A stretch of 64,000 bases of DNA, taken from the NCBI GenBank assembly GCA_002422085.1, contig DISZ01000003.1, forward strand, positions 30,540-94,539, in the 5' to 3' direction. This document shows, piece by piece, positions 17,693 through 26,809 of this stretch. Both the position numbers and the translations under genes were made by a program. The DNA is from Rhodobacteraceae bacterium UBA6197 (GTDB lineage: Bacteria > Pseudomonadota > Alphaproteobacteria > Rhodobacterales > Rhodobacteraceae). The stretch's first letter is position 1. Each line of letters opens with the position of its first letter. The notes under the pieces are model-generated. The model worked only from the letters and a program-made list of their open reading frames with translations. It searched no databases and was not told the origin of the DNA.

Positions 17693-19531
17693 TCACGGTT
17701 GATGGATATATGTGCCGGGGGCGGCCCCGACCGGCGGATAGCCCCCGTCTGCCGCCCCCACGGCCGGGGGATCGGTCAGTGCCCCGCTGCGCGCTGACAG
17801 CCATTCGGCCCATTCCGGCCACCACGACCCGGGCTGCGGCGGCTGCGCTGCCAGCCAGGCATCGGGGCCGACATAGAGCGCGCCGGACGGTCGGCGGCCA
17901 AAGCGATAGTGCCGCCCCGGGTGGCCCGGTTCCGACAGGATGCCGCTGTTGTGGCCCCCCTTGGTCAGCACGAAACTGAGGTCGCAATCGGTGAAGAGCG
18001 CGGTCTTGTAGACCGACCGCCAGGGCGCGATGTGGTCGGATTCGGTGGCCACGACGAATATCGGCACCGCGATATCCTTCAGCGCGATCACCCGGCCCTC
18101 GACGGCAAAGCGCCCCGCGGTGATGCGGTTTTCAAGAAACACGCCGCGCAGGTATTCGGAATGCATCCGGGCAGGCATCCGGGTGGTATCGTTGACCCAG
18201 ACGCTCATGTCGGTCGGCAGATCGGGTTCGCCCAGAAAATAGCGGCGGGTGGCGCGCGACCAGATCAGGTCTTCCGACCGGATCGCCGCGAAGGCGCCCG
18301 ACATCTGTGGCCGGTCAAGGTAACCCTTCACCCACATCATGTCCTCCAGGAACGCCACCTGGCTTTCATCGAGGAACAAGAGCAACTCCCCCGCCTCCGC
18401 GAAATCGACTTGCGCGGCCATCAGCGTCACGGTGGCCAACCGGTCGTCATGATCGCGCGCCATCGTGGCAGCAACGATGGCCAGAAGCGTGCCGCCCAGA
18501 CAATAGCCGTAGGCATGGACCCTTGCGCCCGGCACGATGGCATTGATCGCGCCCAAGGCCTGCAGGATGCCCTGCTTGCGATAATCTTCCAGCGACAGGT
18601 CTGCCTGTTCCGCCGTCGGGTTGCGCCAAGAGATGCAGAAGACCGTATAGCCCTGCCGCACCAGCCAGCGAATGAATGAATTTTCCGGCGACAGATCGAG
18701 GATGTAGTACTTCATGATCCAGGCCGGGACGATCAGCACCGGCTCGGCCCTCACCTTGGCGGTGGTGGGGGAATACTGGATCAGTTCCATCAGATCGTTG
18801 TGATAGACCACCTCTCCGGGCGTGCAGGCCAGCACCTTGCCAAGGGCGAATTCCTCGGGCACCGGACGATGTTCCTGCGCCAGAATGTGGCGGGTATCGT
18901 CGGCGAAATGCGCGGCACCCTCGATCAGGTTCCGGCCAGCGGTTGCACGGGTCTTTTCCAGAATCTCGGGGTTGGCGAGCGGAAAGTTCGACGGCGAGAC
19001 AGTATCCAGCAGTTGCCGCATGATAAAGCCTGTGCGCTGCGCGTTCTGGCGGCGCAGGCCCGGCAGGTCGTTTGTGGCTGATTGCCACCAGTCCTGCAGG
19101 CCGAGAAACCCCTGCTGCCAAAGCGCGAACGGCGCCTTGTCCCAGCCCGCGTGCGACCAGCGTGTGTCATAGCGGCCGGGCTTGAAGGGCTTGTCCGGCG
19201 CCTTGCCCAGCAGACCGGTCAGCGCGAATTGCGACAACTTCAGCCAGTTGGCCTGCGCACGTTCCACCAGTTCCATCTGCCGCCCGGGCGCGCGGGCAAG
19301 GTGCATGGCCCAATCGCTCCAGGCGTCGATCATCGCATGGGGCGAAATCCCCCCGGTAAGCTGCGCAAGACTGGCCATCAAGCCGCGATCAAGCGCCGCG
19401 TGGCGGTGTGGGTCGACCTGCGCTGGCGTCTGTTTGACGGGCAGTTCCGCAGCAGGCGGGATCACAGCCGGAAGCCGCTGTGGCGTCTCGACTGCGGTCG
19501 CGGGCTTCGGTCGGCTGGGCTTTCGGGTCAT
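17693..19531 (-). CDS. phaC: class I poly(3-hydroxyalkanoate) synthase
   Basis: 612 residues. Polymerises (R)-3-hydroxyacyl-CoA at the surface of PHA granules. The lipase-like box is GYCLGGT with the nucleophile at Cys344; the catalytic Asp lies in TESDHIAPW and the His in TKGGHNSG, all present. PhaC_N segments such as LDTVSPSNFPLANPE are intact. The ATG overlaps the stop of the preceding ftsH remnant by the sequence ATGA. No phaA, phaB or phasin is nearby, so monomer supply must come from elsewhere. The last 40 residues are Gly/Pro-rich. Confidence 0.92.
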   Translation of the reverse strand: MTRKPSRPKPATAVETPQRLPAVIPPAAELPVKQTPAQVDPHRHAALDRGLMASLAQLTGGISPHAMIDAWSDWAMHLARAPGRQMELVERAQANWLKLSQFALTGLLGKAPDKPFKPGRYDTRWSHAGWDKAPFALWQQGFLGLQDWWQSATNDLPGLRRQNAQRTGFIMRQLLDTVSPSNFPLANPEILEKTRATAGRNLIEGAAHFADDTRHILAQEHRPVPEEFALGKVLACTPGEVVYHNDLMELIQYSPTTAKVRAEPVLIVPAWIMKYYILDLSPENSFIRWLVRQGYTVFCISWRNPTAEQADLSLEDYRKQGILQALGAINAIVPGARVHAYGYCLGGTLLAIVAATMARDHDDRLATVTLMAAQVDFAEAGELLLFLDESQVAFLEDMMWVKGYLDRPQMSGAFAAIRSEDLIWSRATRRYFLGEPDLPTDMSVWVNDTTRMPARMHSEYLRGVFLENRITAGRFAVEGRVIALKDIAVPIFVVATESDHIAPWRSVYKTALFTDCDLSFVLTKGGHNSGILSEPGHPGRHYRFGRRPSGALYVGPDAWLAAQPPQPGSWWPEWAEWLSARSGALTDPPAVGAADGGYPPVGAAPGTYIHQP

Positions 19532-19787
19532 GCGGCGCGGGCCTCTTGCGGCTTGAGGGGCGGCACGTCAGCGGGGGTAAGGCCGTCGACCGAGTCGTAA
19601 TAGCGCCCGTCGATCTGCTCGGCCCGAACGGTGGTGTCGGCGATGCGCTCGTCTTCCAGATATCCAAGGAAAGTGCCGTAGCGGATACGTTGGGTGACCG
19701 AGCCCTGCGACAGCCACAACTGCACCAGCATCAGGCCCATGAAGGCCGCCACAAAGTACACAGATGGAATTGCTGCTTGCAGTCCAT
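19528..19787 (-). pseudogene. ftsH N-terminal remnant with a 1-nt frameshift
   Basis: From an ATG at 19787 the frame reads MDCKQQFHL, then breaks. In the next frame it continues YFVAAFMGLMLVQLWLSQG, RIRYGTFLGYLEDERIADT and QIDGRYYDS. This is the start, first membrane segment and periplasmic domain of an FtsH/Yme1-type protease. One missing G near 19761 (CTGTG-TAC for CTGTGGTAC) explains the shift. All AAA and zinc-protease parts are absent; the frame ends in TGA inside the phaC start. A GTG at 19761 could still yield a 77-residue membrane-anchored peptide coupled to phaC. Confidence 0.7.
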
Positions 19788-19809
19788 GGCCGGTGTGCCC
19801 CTCAGCCGG

Positions 19810-20058
19810 TCACGCGGCCAGCATCTCTGTCAGATAGGCCACGGCTTTTGCAGGGGTGGCCAGCCTTGGATAATGCGCCTCGGGGATCGGCAGGCCAAAT
19901 CGTTTGTGCAAGGCACTGACGAGGTTCAGGAAATCCATGGAATCAAGGCCAAGGTCATCCTGCATGTGGTCGTTGTCCCCGATGCTGGCTGCGTCAAGGT
20001 CGGGGGCGACGGCGGTCAGGTCGTCAAGGAAGGCGGCGCGAAGATCGGAGGGTGTCAT
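19810..20058 (-). CDS. acyl carrier protein
   Basis: 82 residues, acidic and helical. LGLDSMDFLNLV carries the phosphopantetheine serine (Ser40). Overlaps the E2 stop by 4 nt (ATGA). It is not beside fatty-acid genes, so it is a specialised ACP serving this operon; its partner enzyme is unknown. Confidence 0.88.
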   Translation of the reverse strand: MTPSDLRAAFLDDLTAVAPDLDAASIGDNDHMQDDLGLDSMDFLNLVSALHKRFGLPIPEAHYPRLATPAKAVAYLTEMLAA

Positions 20059-21275
20059 GGGTGTTCAGGCTCCTGCAGCAGACGGTCAATCTCGGCCAGA
20101 AACAGCGCGCCACGGCGGCCATCGCTGACCCGGTGATCGGCGGCAAGGGTGGCAGTCACCCCGAGGCGCGGCTCCACGCGGCCCTCGCGCACCATGGGCC
20201 GCAGGCGCGGCGCGCCAAAGCCCACCAATGCCACCTGCGGTGGGTAAATCACGCCAAACAGCGCATCCACCCCGGTCTCGCCCAGCGCAGATATGGTGAT
20301 CGTGCCTTGGGTGATCTCGCTGTTGCGCAGGCGACCGATGCGGGTTCGGGCGATCATGTCGCGCATCGCCTGCATGATTGCGTCCACGTCCATGGCTTGT
20401 GCATCCAGGATCGCGGGCGCGATCAGCCCGCCGCCCCGCAAAGCCACGGCAAGCCCGCAATGGACGGAGGCCGAAGGGGAATAAGGCCCGGCCTCGAACC
20501 GCCCGTTCAGTTCCGGCACCTTGGCCAGGGCCTGCACTGAGGCGCGGATCAGCATCGCCCCCATCAGCAGCCGCCGGTCCGGGGTGCGGTCCGCATTCCG
20601 GGCGCTCAGCCAGTCCTGCGCGGATTGCAGGTCGATCTCGTGACTCAGGTAGTAGTGCGGGATCTCGCGCTTGGACCGGCTCATCGCGGCGGCGATGGCC
20701 CGGCGCATTTCGATCATGTCGAGGCCCGGCTTGCCCTTCGGACGTTCCTCCGGGGCAGGTTCGGCGACCGGCGTCGCAGGTGCTGGGACATGACGCTCGA
20801 CATCCGACAACAGGATCGCACCGCTGGGGCCCGATCCGGCAACAGCCTCCAACGCGATCCCGCGCTCTGCCGCGCGGGCCCGTGCGGCGGGCGATGCAAG
20901 CACCGTCCCACCATCGGCGGTCGCCGTGGCCGCCGGAACCGGCGCTGCCGGTTGAACAGGCGGTTTCGGGGCAGCTGCAGGCGCAGGCACGGGCACCTCG
21001 GCCTTTGGTGCCGCCGGGACCGCGCCGCCTTCGTCTTCGTCCGCCGCGCCCAACCGCGCCAGCGGCGCGCCCACCGGCAGCGTCTGGCCCGGTTCGGCCA
21101 GCAGGGCGCCGATCACGCCCGCCTCGAAGATCTCGATCTCGATGGCGCCCTTCTGGGTCTCGACCACCGCAACGATATCGCCCTTCGCCACACGGTCGCT
21201 GGGCTTTACCAGCCATTCGATCAGCTTGCCTTCCTCCATGTCGGCCCCGAGGGAGGGCATGGTGAAGATGCTCAT
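20055..21275 (-). CDS. dihydrolipoamide acyltransferase (E2) of a 2-oxoacid dehydrogenase complex
   Basis: 406 residues in the standard E2 order. The lipoyl domain has the lipoylated Lys42 in VVETQKGAIEIE. An Ala/Pro-rich linker follows at about 78-125, then a peripheral subunit-binding domain (ASPAARARAAERGIALE). The catalytic domain ends in ADHRVSDGRRGALFLAEI with the HxxxDG active site. It overlaps E1 by 4 nt upstream and the ACP gene by 4 nt downstream. No E3 gene is present. Pyruvate is the likely substrate, acetoin or branched-chain 2-oxoacids being alternatives. Confidence 0.9.
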   Translation of the reverse strand: MSIFTMPSLGADMEEGKLIEWLVKPSDRVAKGDIVAVVETQKGAIEIEIFEAGVIGALLAEPGQTLPVGAPLARLGAADEDEGGAVPAAPKAEVPVPAPAAAPKPPVQPAAPVPAATATADGGTVLASPAARARAAERGIALEAVAGSGPSGAILLSDVERHVPAPATPVAEPAPEERPKGKPGLDMIEMRRAIAAAMSRSKREIPHYYLSHEIDLQSAQDWLSARNADRTPDRRLLMGAMLIRASVQALAKVPELNGRFEAGPYSPSASVHCGLAVALRGGGLIAPAILDAQAMDVDAIMQAMRDMIARTRIGRLRNSEITQGTITISALGETGVDALFGVIYPPQVALVGFGAPRLRPMVREGRVEPRLGVTATLAADHRVSDGRRGALFLAEIDRLLQEPEHP

Positions 21276-23263
21276 GCCACCACCCCCGGCAGTGCCTTGA
21301 CCGCTGCGACGATATCAGCCACCTGCGGCAGCGCTGCGGCTTCCAGATGCTTCGGGTAGGGCACCGGCACCTCGGCCGAACACACTCGGGAGACGGGGGC
21401 GTCGAGGTTGAAGAAGCAGTTTTCCTGCACCCGTGCGGCAATCTCGGCCGACAGCGACCCCGTGCGCCAGCCCTCGTCCACCACCACCGCGCGGCGGGTG
21501 CGTGCGACCGAAGCCATGATCGTCGCGTCATCCAGCGGGCGGAGCGAGCGCAGGTCGATCACCTCCGCCTCGATGCCGTCTTTCGCCAACGCCTCGGCGG
21601 CTTCCAGCGCCTTCCACAGCGAATAGGACCATGCAATCAGCGTCACATCGCGCCCCGGCCGCCGGATCACAGCGCGGTCGATGTCCACCGCGCCCGCATT
21701 ACCGGCGATCTTCCCGGCCATGTTGTACAGCATGACATGTTCCAGAATGATCACCGGGTCCGGATCCTGCAACGCCGTCCACAGCATGCCCCGCGCATCC
21801 TCCAGCGTGGCGGGGGCAACCACCCGCAGGCCAGGAATATGGGCAAAGAACGCCTCCAGCGAATGCGAATGCTGCGCCGCCAACTGCCGCCCCGCGCCGG
21901 TCGCCATACGGATCACCAGCGGCACGCCGAACTGCCCGGCCGACATGTGCCGGATGGTGGCGGCGGTGTTCAGGATCTGGTCGAGAGCCAGAAGCGAGAA
22001 GTTGACCGTCATGATCTCGACGATCGGGCGCATGCCGACCAGCGCCGCGCCGATCCCCGCCCCGGTAAAGGCGGCCTCGGACAGCGGCGTGTCGCGGATG
22101 CGGTCGGGGCCGAATTCTTTCAGCAGGCCGAGCGACACCGCATAGCAGCCGCCATAGGCCCCGATATCCTCGCCCATCATGAACACGCGGTCGTCGCGCA
22201 ACAGCGCCTCGGTGATCGCCTGTCGGCAGCATTCGCGGTAGGTGCTGTCCACGGATGCGGATGGGGCAACGGGTTCGGGCGGTGCAGGCCGGGTTTCAGC
22301 CACGACATGGCGCGACAGGTCCTCGACTGGTTCCCATGGGGCCTGTTCGCAAGCGGCAACGGCGTTTTTCAGCTGCGCCTCGACCTCGGCCTCGATGGCA
22401 TCGACCTCTTCGGGATGCATAAGCCCGTTGTCGAGTAGCCAGCTTTGGAACCGGGTGATCGGGGACCGCTTGCGCCATTCCGCAACCTCGGCCTTGTCGC
22501 GATACTTCTCGGCGTCGAACATCGAATGGGGCCGGGTGCGATAGGTCTGGCATTCCAGAAACTGCGGGCCGCCGCCCGCCCGGATCGCCTCAACCAACCT
22601 GCGCGCGGCGGCTTCGACCGAAACCACATCGTTGCCGTCCACGCTTTCGGCCGGCATTCCATAGCTTGCCGCCCGCGCGGCAAAATCGGTGTTCGCCTGC
22701 ACCCGCGCCACCGCCGTTCCCATGGCGTAAAGGTTGTTTTCCAGCGCGAAGAGAACCGGCAGCTTCCAGACGGCGGCAAGGTTCATCGCCTCGTGGAACT
22801 CGCCCTCGGCCAGCGCGCCATCGCCGAAGAAGCAGACCGTCACCCGGTCTTCGCCCCGCATATGGTCGCCCAGACCCAGCCCGACAGCCAGAGGCAGCCC
22901 GCCGCCGACAATGGCATTGCCGCCGTAAAGGTTGGTCTCGGCATCGAACAGGTGCATCGACCCGCCGCGCCCGCCCGCGCAGCCGGTGGCCTTGCCATAC
23001 ATCTCGGCCAGTGCGGATTCCATGCTCATCCCCCGCGCCAGCGCATGCCCATGCTCGCGGTAGGTGGAGACCACCCGGTCGCGTTCCTCCAGCGCGGCCG
23101 CGATGCCCACCGCAACCGCCTCTTCACCATCATACAGATGCAGGAAGCCGCGGATCTTTTCCTGCGTGTAGAGCTCGTAGCACTTTTCCTCGAACCTGCG
23201 GATGCGGATCATGCCGCGCAGCAGATCACGGGCATGGGCATGGTCCAGCTTGACCTTGGTCAT
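21272..23263 (-). CDS. fused alpha-beta E1 of a pyruvate/2-oxoacid dehydrogenase complex
   Basis: 663 residues. Residues 1 to about 325 are an E1-alpha with FYTQEKIRGFLHL-like entry (LYTQEKIRGFLHLYDGEEA) and the thiamine-diphosphate motif GDGALAEGEF...ENN. A Pro-rich linker (TRPAPPEPVAP) joins it to an E1-beta (from about 345) with MGEDIGAYGG, DTPLSEAAFTGAGIG and the C-terminal CSAEVPVPYPKHLE. Alpha and beta are usually separate genes in alphaproteobacteria, so the fusion is noteworthy though known elsewhere. Overlaps both neighbours by ATGA. Confidence 0.9.
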   Translation of the reverse strand: MTKVKLDHAHARDLLRGMIRIRRFEEKCYELYTQEKIRGFLHLYDGEEAVAVGIAAALEERDRVVSTYREHGHALARGMSMESALAEMYGKATGCAGGRGGSMHLFDAETNLYGGNAIVGGGLPLAVGLGLGDHMRGEDRVTVCFFGDGALAEGEFHEAMNLAAVWKLPVLFALENNLYAMGTAVARVQANTDFAARAASYGMPAESVDGNDVVSVEAAARRLVEAIRAGGGPQFLECQTYRTRPHSMFDAEKYRDKAEVAEWRKRSPITRFQSWLLDNGLMHPEEVDAIEAEVEAQLKNAVAACEQAPWEPVEDLSRHVVAETRPAPPEPVAPSASVDSTYRECCRQAITEALLRDDRVFMMGEDIGAYGGCYAVSLGLLKEFGPDRIRDTPLSEAAFTGAGIGAALVGMRPIVEIMTVNFSLLALDQILNTAATIRHMSAGQFGVPLVIRMATGAGRQLAAQHSHSLEAFFAHIPGLRVVAPATLEDARGMLWTALQDPDPVIILEHVMLYNMAGKIAGNAGAVDIDRAVIRRPGRDVTLIAWSYSLWKALEAAEALAKDGIEAEVIDLRSLRPLDDATIMASVARTRRAVVVDEGWRTGSLSAEIAARVQENCFFNLDAPVSRVCSAEVPVPYPKHLEAAALPQVADIVAAVKALPGVVA

Positions 23264-24981
23264 TTCGCATCTCCCTCCAGCGTGGACAGGTCACCCTCGG
23301 GCAGGCCCAACTCGCGGGCGCGCAGAAGCCGTCGCATGATCTTCCCAGAGCGGGTACGGGGCAGATGGTCGCGAAACACGATCTCGCGCGGGGCCACGGC
23401 GGGGCCGAGGCGTTTGCGGGCATGGCCGCGCAGTTCGCGCTCCAGCGCCTCGTTTGGCTCAAACCCCGCCTTCAGCGTGACGAAGGCCTTGACCACCTCA
23501 CCTGCCGTCTCGTCCGGGACGCCGATCACCGCCGCTTCAGCCACGGCGGGGTGTTCGATCAGGGCGCTTTCCACCTCGAACGGGCCGATCAGATGGCCTG
23601 AGGACTTGATCAGGTCATCCGCCCGGCCGACGAACCAGAAATAGCCGTCGCTGTCGCGCATCGCAAGGTCACCGGTCAGATACCAGCCGCCCGCAAAGCA
23701 CTTGGCATAGCGTTCGGGCTGGCCGAGATAGGCGCGCATCATAGAGGGCCAGCCGGGCCGCAGCGCCAGTTCGCCGATCGCGCCATCGGGCTGTTCCGTC
23801 ACCGTGTCGCCGTCGCGGGCGACGATCCCGGCCTCGATCCCCGGCAAGGGCTTGCCCATGGCACCCGGCTTGATGTCCATGTCGGCGGTATTGCCGATCA
23901 TGATGCCGCCGGTTTCGGACTGCCACCAGTTGTCGTGGAACGGAAGGCCGAACACCCCCTGCCCCCAAATCACGCATTCGGCGTTCAGCGGCTCGCCCAC
24001 CGATGCGAGGAAGCGCAGCGCCGAAAAGTCGCGGCCCCGCGCCGCCGCCACGCCCGCCCGCATCAGCATCCGGATCGCGGTGGGCGCGGTGTACCAGACC
24101 TGCACCTTTTCGCGCTCCAGGATGGAATACCAGCGGTCAAGGTCGAACTCGGCCTCGTCCACCACCATGGTCACGCGGTTGCACAAGGGCGAGATGATGC
24201 CGTAGCTCATCCCCGTGACCCAACCGGGGTCGGCGGTGCACCAGTAGATGTCGCCCGGCTTCAGGTCGAGCGCGAGGCGCCCGGTCTCGGCATGGGCGAC
24301 GACCGCTTGGTGCACATGCACAACCCCCTTCGGCAGACCGGTGGTGCCAGAAGTGAAATGCAGTAGGGCCATGTCCTCGGGCATGGTCTTCACGGTCTCG
24401 AAGGTTGTGGGTGCCGCAGACATCGCCGGACCCAACGCCACGCAGCCCTCGGGTGCCTCATCCCCGATGATCAGCACCAGCTTCAGCCCCGGCATGTCCG
24501 CCCGCCAGTCGGCCACCTTGCGGCGGTATTGCGCCTCGGTCGTGACCAGAACGGAAGCCCAGCCGATCTCCATCCGCGCGCGCACCGGCTCGGGGCCGAA
24601 GGCGGCGAAGAGGGGGCTGACCACCACACCCATCTTCAAGGCACCAAGGGTTGCCGCGTATAGTTCTGGCACCCGGCCCGAGAGCAGAAACATCCGTTCG
24701 CCCGGGCCGATGTTATGGGCGCGCAGCACATGGGCAAAGCGGGCGGCATTGGCCGCCAGATCGGCGTAGGTCAGCACCTGCCGTTCGCCCTCACGCCCCA
24801 GCCAGATCAGCGCCGGTTGCGCGCCATGACCTGCCGCCACATGGCGATCCACCGCCTCATGCGCGATGTTAAGCCCGCCCCCCGGCAGCCCTTCCAGCCG
24901 CGCCCGCGCCGCATCCCAGCCGGTAGGCAGGGCACTGGCACCCCCTCCCGGCATAGTCTTCGCGATGATCGCATGCACCAT
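23260..24981 (-). CDS. AMP-forming acyl-CoA synthetase (AcsA-like)
   Basis: 573 residues from MVHAIIAKTMPGGG, with GGGGAG upstream. Adenylation motifs are in place: LHFTSGTTGLPKGVVH, NWWQSETGG, YLTGDLAMRD and the C-terminal PRTRSGKIMRR with the catalytic Lys. Similar to acetyl-CoA synthetases, but about 70 residues shorter than housekeeping Acs. First gene of the ATGA-linked chain acs-E1-E2-ACP, then ftsH remnant and phaC; this suggests supply of acetyl-CoA from acetate and pyruvate for polymer synthesis or redox balancing. Substrate chain length not certain. Confidence 0.88.
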   Translation of the reverse strand: MVHAIIAKTMPGGGASALPTGWDAARARLEGLPGGGLNIAHEAVDRHVAAGHGAQPALIWLGREGERQVLTYADLAANAARFAHVLRAHNIGPGERMFLLSGRVPELYAATLGALKMGVVVSPLFAAFGPEPVRARMEIGWASVLVTTEAQYRRKVADWRADMPGLKLVLIIGDEAPEGCVALGPAMSAAPTTFETVKTMPEDMALLHFTSGTTGLPKGVVHVHQAVVAHAETGRLALDLKPGDIYWCTADPGWVTGMSYGIISPLCNRVTMVVDEAEFDLDRWYSILEREKVQVWYTAPTAIRMLMRAGVAAARGRDFSALRFLASVGEPLNAECVIWGQGVFGLPFHDNWWQSETGGIMIGNTADMDIKPGAMGKPLPGIEAGIVARDGDTVTEQPDGAIGELALRPGWPSMMRAYLGQPERYAKCFAGGWYLTGDLAMRDSDGYFWFVGRADDLIKSSGHLIGPFEVESALIEHPAVAEAAVIGVPDETAGEVVKAFVTLKAGFEPNEALERELRGHARKRLGPAVAPREIVFRDHLPRTRSGKIMRRLLRARELGLPEGDLSTLEGDAK

Positions 24982-25149
24982 CCTGTGCTCCCCGATTGCC
25001 GATGACCGAACGCGTCGCCCGGCAGACCCCCGTGCGACCTGCCCCCGCAGGCCTCCTGCGCCGATGATCACGGATTGATCGGGTACTGTCCTTGATTCAT
25101 GTCATCCCTGTCCCGCGCGGCCCGCGGAATTCACTCCGCAACCCGCGCG

Positions 25150-26724
25150 TCAGACCGGGCGCACGTCCTTCATCTGCGGACCTGCCGCCTGCGCGCCATA
25201 ATGGGCGATCCGCTCGGCATGTTCGGCGACCCGGTCCAGCCACCGCAGCGCGTCGGTTTCGCGAAACACGTCCGCAGAGCTGATCAAGCCAGCATGTTCG
25301 CGCAGCAGCGCCCCGCGCCGATGCCGCAGGGCAAAGCCCCGGATGCGTGCAAACAAGCGGGCGGCCTGATCCGCCTTGCGCGGCATGATAAGGGCCGCGG
25401 CAATGGCCCGCGCGGGTCGGGCCAGACGCGGGCTGTTGGCCAGATGGGCGATGCGGCCCCGCTCTTCGCTCCGCGCGGTCAGCCGAGTGATATGGTCGGT
25501 CAGATGCATCAGCGCGGCCATCCGGTTCAGCGGCTCCGGCCGGTCCGGCGGCAAGTGCAGCCGCGAAAGCCATGTCTCCAGCGCCTTGCGGGCTGGTTCC
25601 ACCTGGCCTGGCAGCGCGGCCAAGGGGCGCAAGTCGCGCGCGCCTTGCGGTGCCAGTGCGGCCTGCAAAGCCTGACCGATGGCCTCGGTGATGGCCGTCG
25701 CGGTGCGCGCGGCGGCATCCAGCGCGGTGCCGCTGTCGGCCAGAAGCTGCGGGTCCAGCGCTGTTGCCAGCGTTACCGGCCGGTCTGGCACCAGCCAGAT
25801 CACCAGGGCTGCAAAGGGCCTTGTCAATGGCAGGAACAATGCCGCCCCCAACACATTCAAGCCGGTGTGGAACAACACCAGTGCTGTCTGGTCATCCGGT
25901 CCGGTTACCGCGTTGTGCAGCAGCGGCGCCAGCACATCGATCAGCGGAAACGCCAGCAGGGCCGATATGACATTGAAAAGCAGGTTGGCAACGGCTGCGC
26001 GCTGCATCTCGCTGCCGCCGCCCAGACTGGCCAGAAACCCCGTCAGGGTGGTGCCCACGTTCATGCCCACCACCATCGCCGCCGCCTGCCCAAAGCTCAG
26101 CGCGCCCGACCCCAGCAGGATCAGCGTCAGCGCGATCCCCGCCGACGAACTTTGCATGACCGCCACAAGGACCAGACCAATCGCCGCCATCACCAACCGT
26201 CCGGCCCAGTCGTCCGCAGGCAGCCAGTCCGGCGTCACATACGCCTGCACGCCCACAGAAGCGGCCTGCATCAGGTCCAGCCCGATGAAAAGCAGCGACA
26301 GACCTGCCAGCATCCGGCCCACCCGTGCCAACTGTCCTTCACCAAGGATTCCCATCAGGGACGCCACAAACAAAACGGGCAGCGCAAGGACACCCAGCTT
26401 CAGCTTCACACCGACAAGCATGATGATCCAGCCGGTCACCGTCGTGCCGATGTTGGCACCATAAATCACGCCCAGCGAATGCGAAAAGCCAATCAGCCCC
26501 GCGCCGACAAAGCCAATGGTCATCACCGTGACGGCCGTCGAGGACTGCACAACAGCGGTAATGCCGGCCCCGGTCAGAACCCCGCGCAACGGGCTTGATG
26601 TCATGCGCAGCAGCCAGCGGCGCATTCCATCCCCGGCAAGGGATCGCAATGCCGCCGTCAGTGTCTCCATCCCGAACAGGAAGAGCCCGATGCCGCCCAG
26701 AAACCCCAGGATTCCCCCCGTCAT
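25150..26724 (-). CDS. Na+/Pi-cotransporter family protein (NptA/YjbB-like)
   Basis: 524 residues. The N-terminal 310 residues contain two inverted repeats with the signature QSSTA (near residue 61) and QSSSA (near residue 191), typical of type II Na/phosphate carriers, with about eight hydrophobic segments. The C-terminal 200 residues are helical and charged, PhoU-like. Lies between the P-type ATPase and the acs operon in the same direction. Transport of phosphate or another anion is by family. Confidence 0.85.
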   Translation of the reverse strand: MTGGILGFLGGIGLFLFGMETLTAALRSLAGDGMRRWLLRMTSSPLRGVLTGAGITAVVQSSTAVTVMTIGFVGAGLIGFSHSLGVIYGANIGTTVTGWIIMLVGVKLKLGVLALPVLFVASLMGILGEGQLARVGRMLAGLSLLFIGLDLMQAASVGVQAYVTPDWLPADDWAGRLVMAAIGLVLVAVMQSSSAGIALTLILLGSGALSFGQAAAMVVGMNVGTTLTGFLASLGGGSEMQRAAVANLLFNVISALLAFPLIDVLAPLLHNAVTGPDDQTALVLFHTGLNVLGAALFLPLTRPFAALVIWLVPDRPVTLATALDPQLLADSGTALDAAARTATAITEAIGQALQAALAPQGARDLRPLAALPGQVEPARKALETWLSRLHLPPDRPEPLNRMAALMHLTDHITRLTARSEERGRIAHLANSPRLARPARAIAAALIMPRKADQAARLFARIRGFALRHRRGALLREHAGLISSADVFRETDALRWLDRVAEHAERIAHYGAQAAGPQMKDVRPV

Positions 26725-26809
26725 GGATCGACCCTGCCGCAGGCTTGCTGGCGCTTCAGTTGATGCCGACGGGCCTTAGGCGGTCGGGTTTTGAATGAGA
26801 CCAACCTCT

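Noticed and set aside
25090..25104. FNR site upstream of the acs operon
   Set aside because: Only the left half-site TTGAT is good; the right half reads GTCAT, so it is not strong enough to call as a feature.
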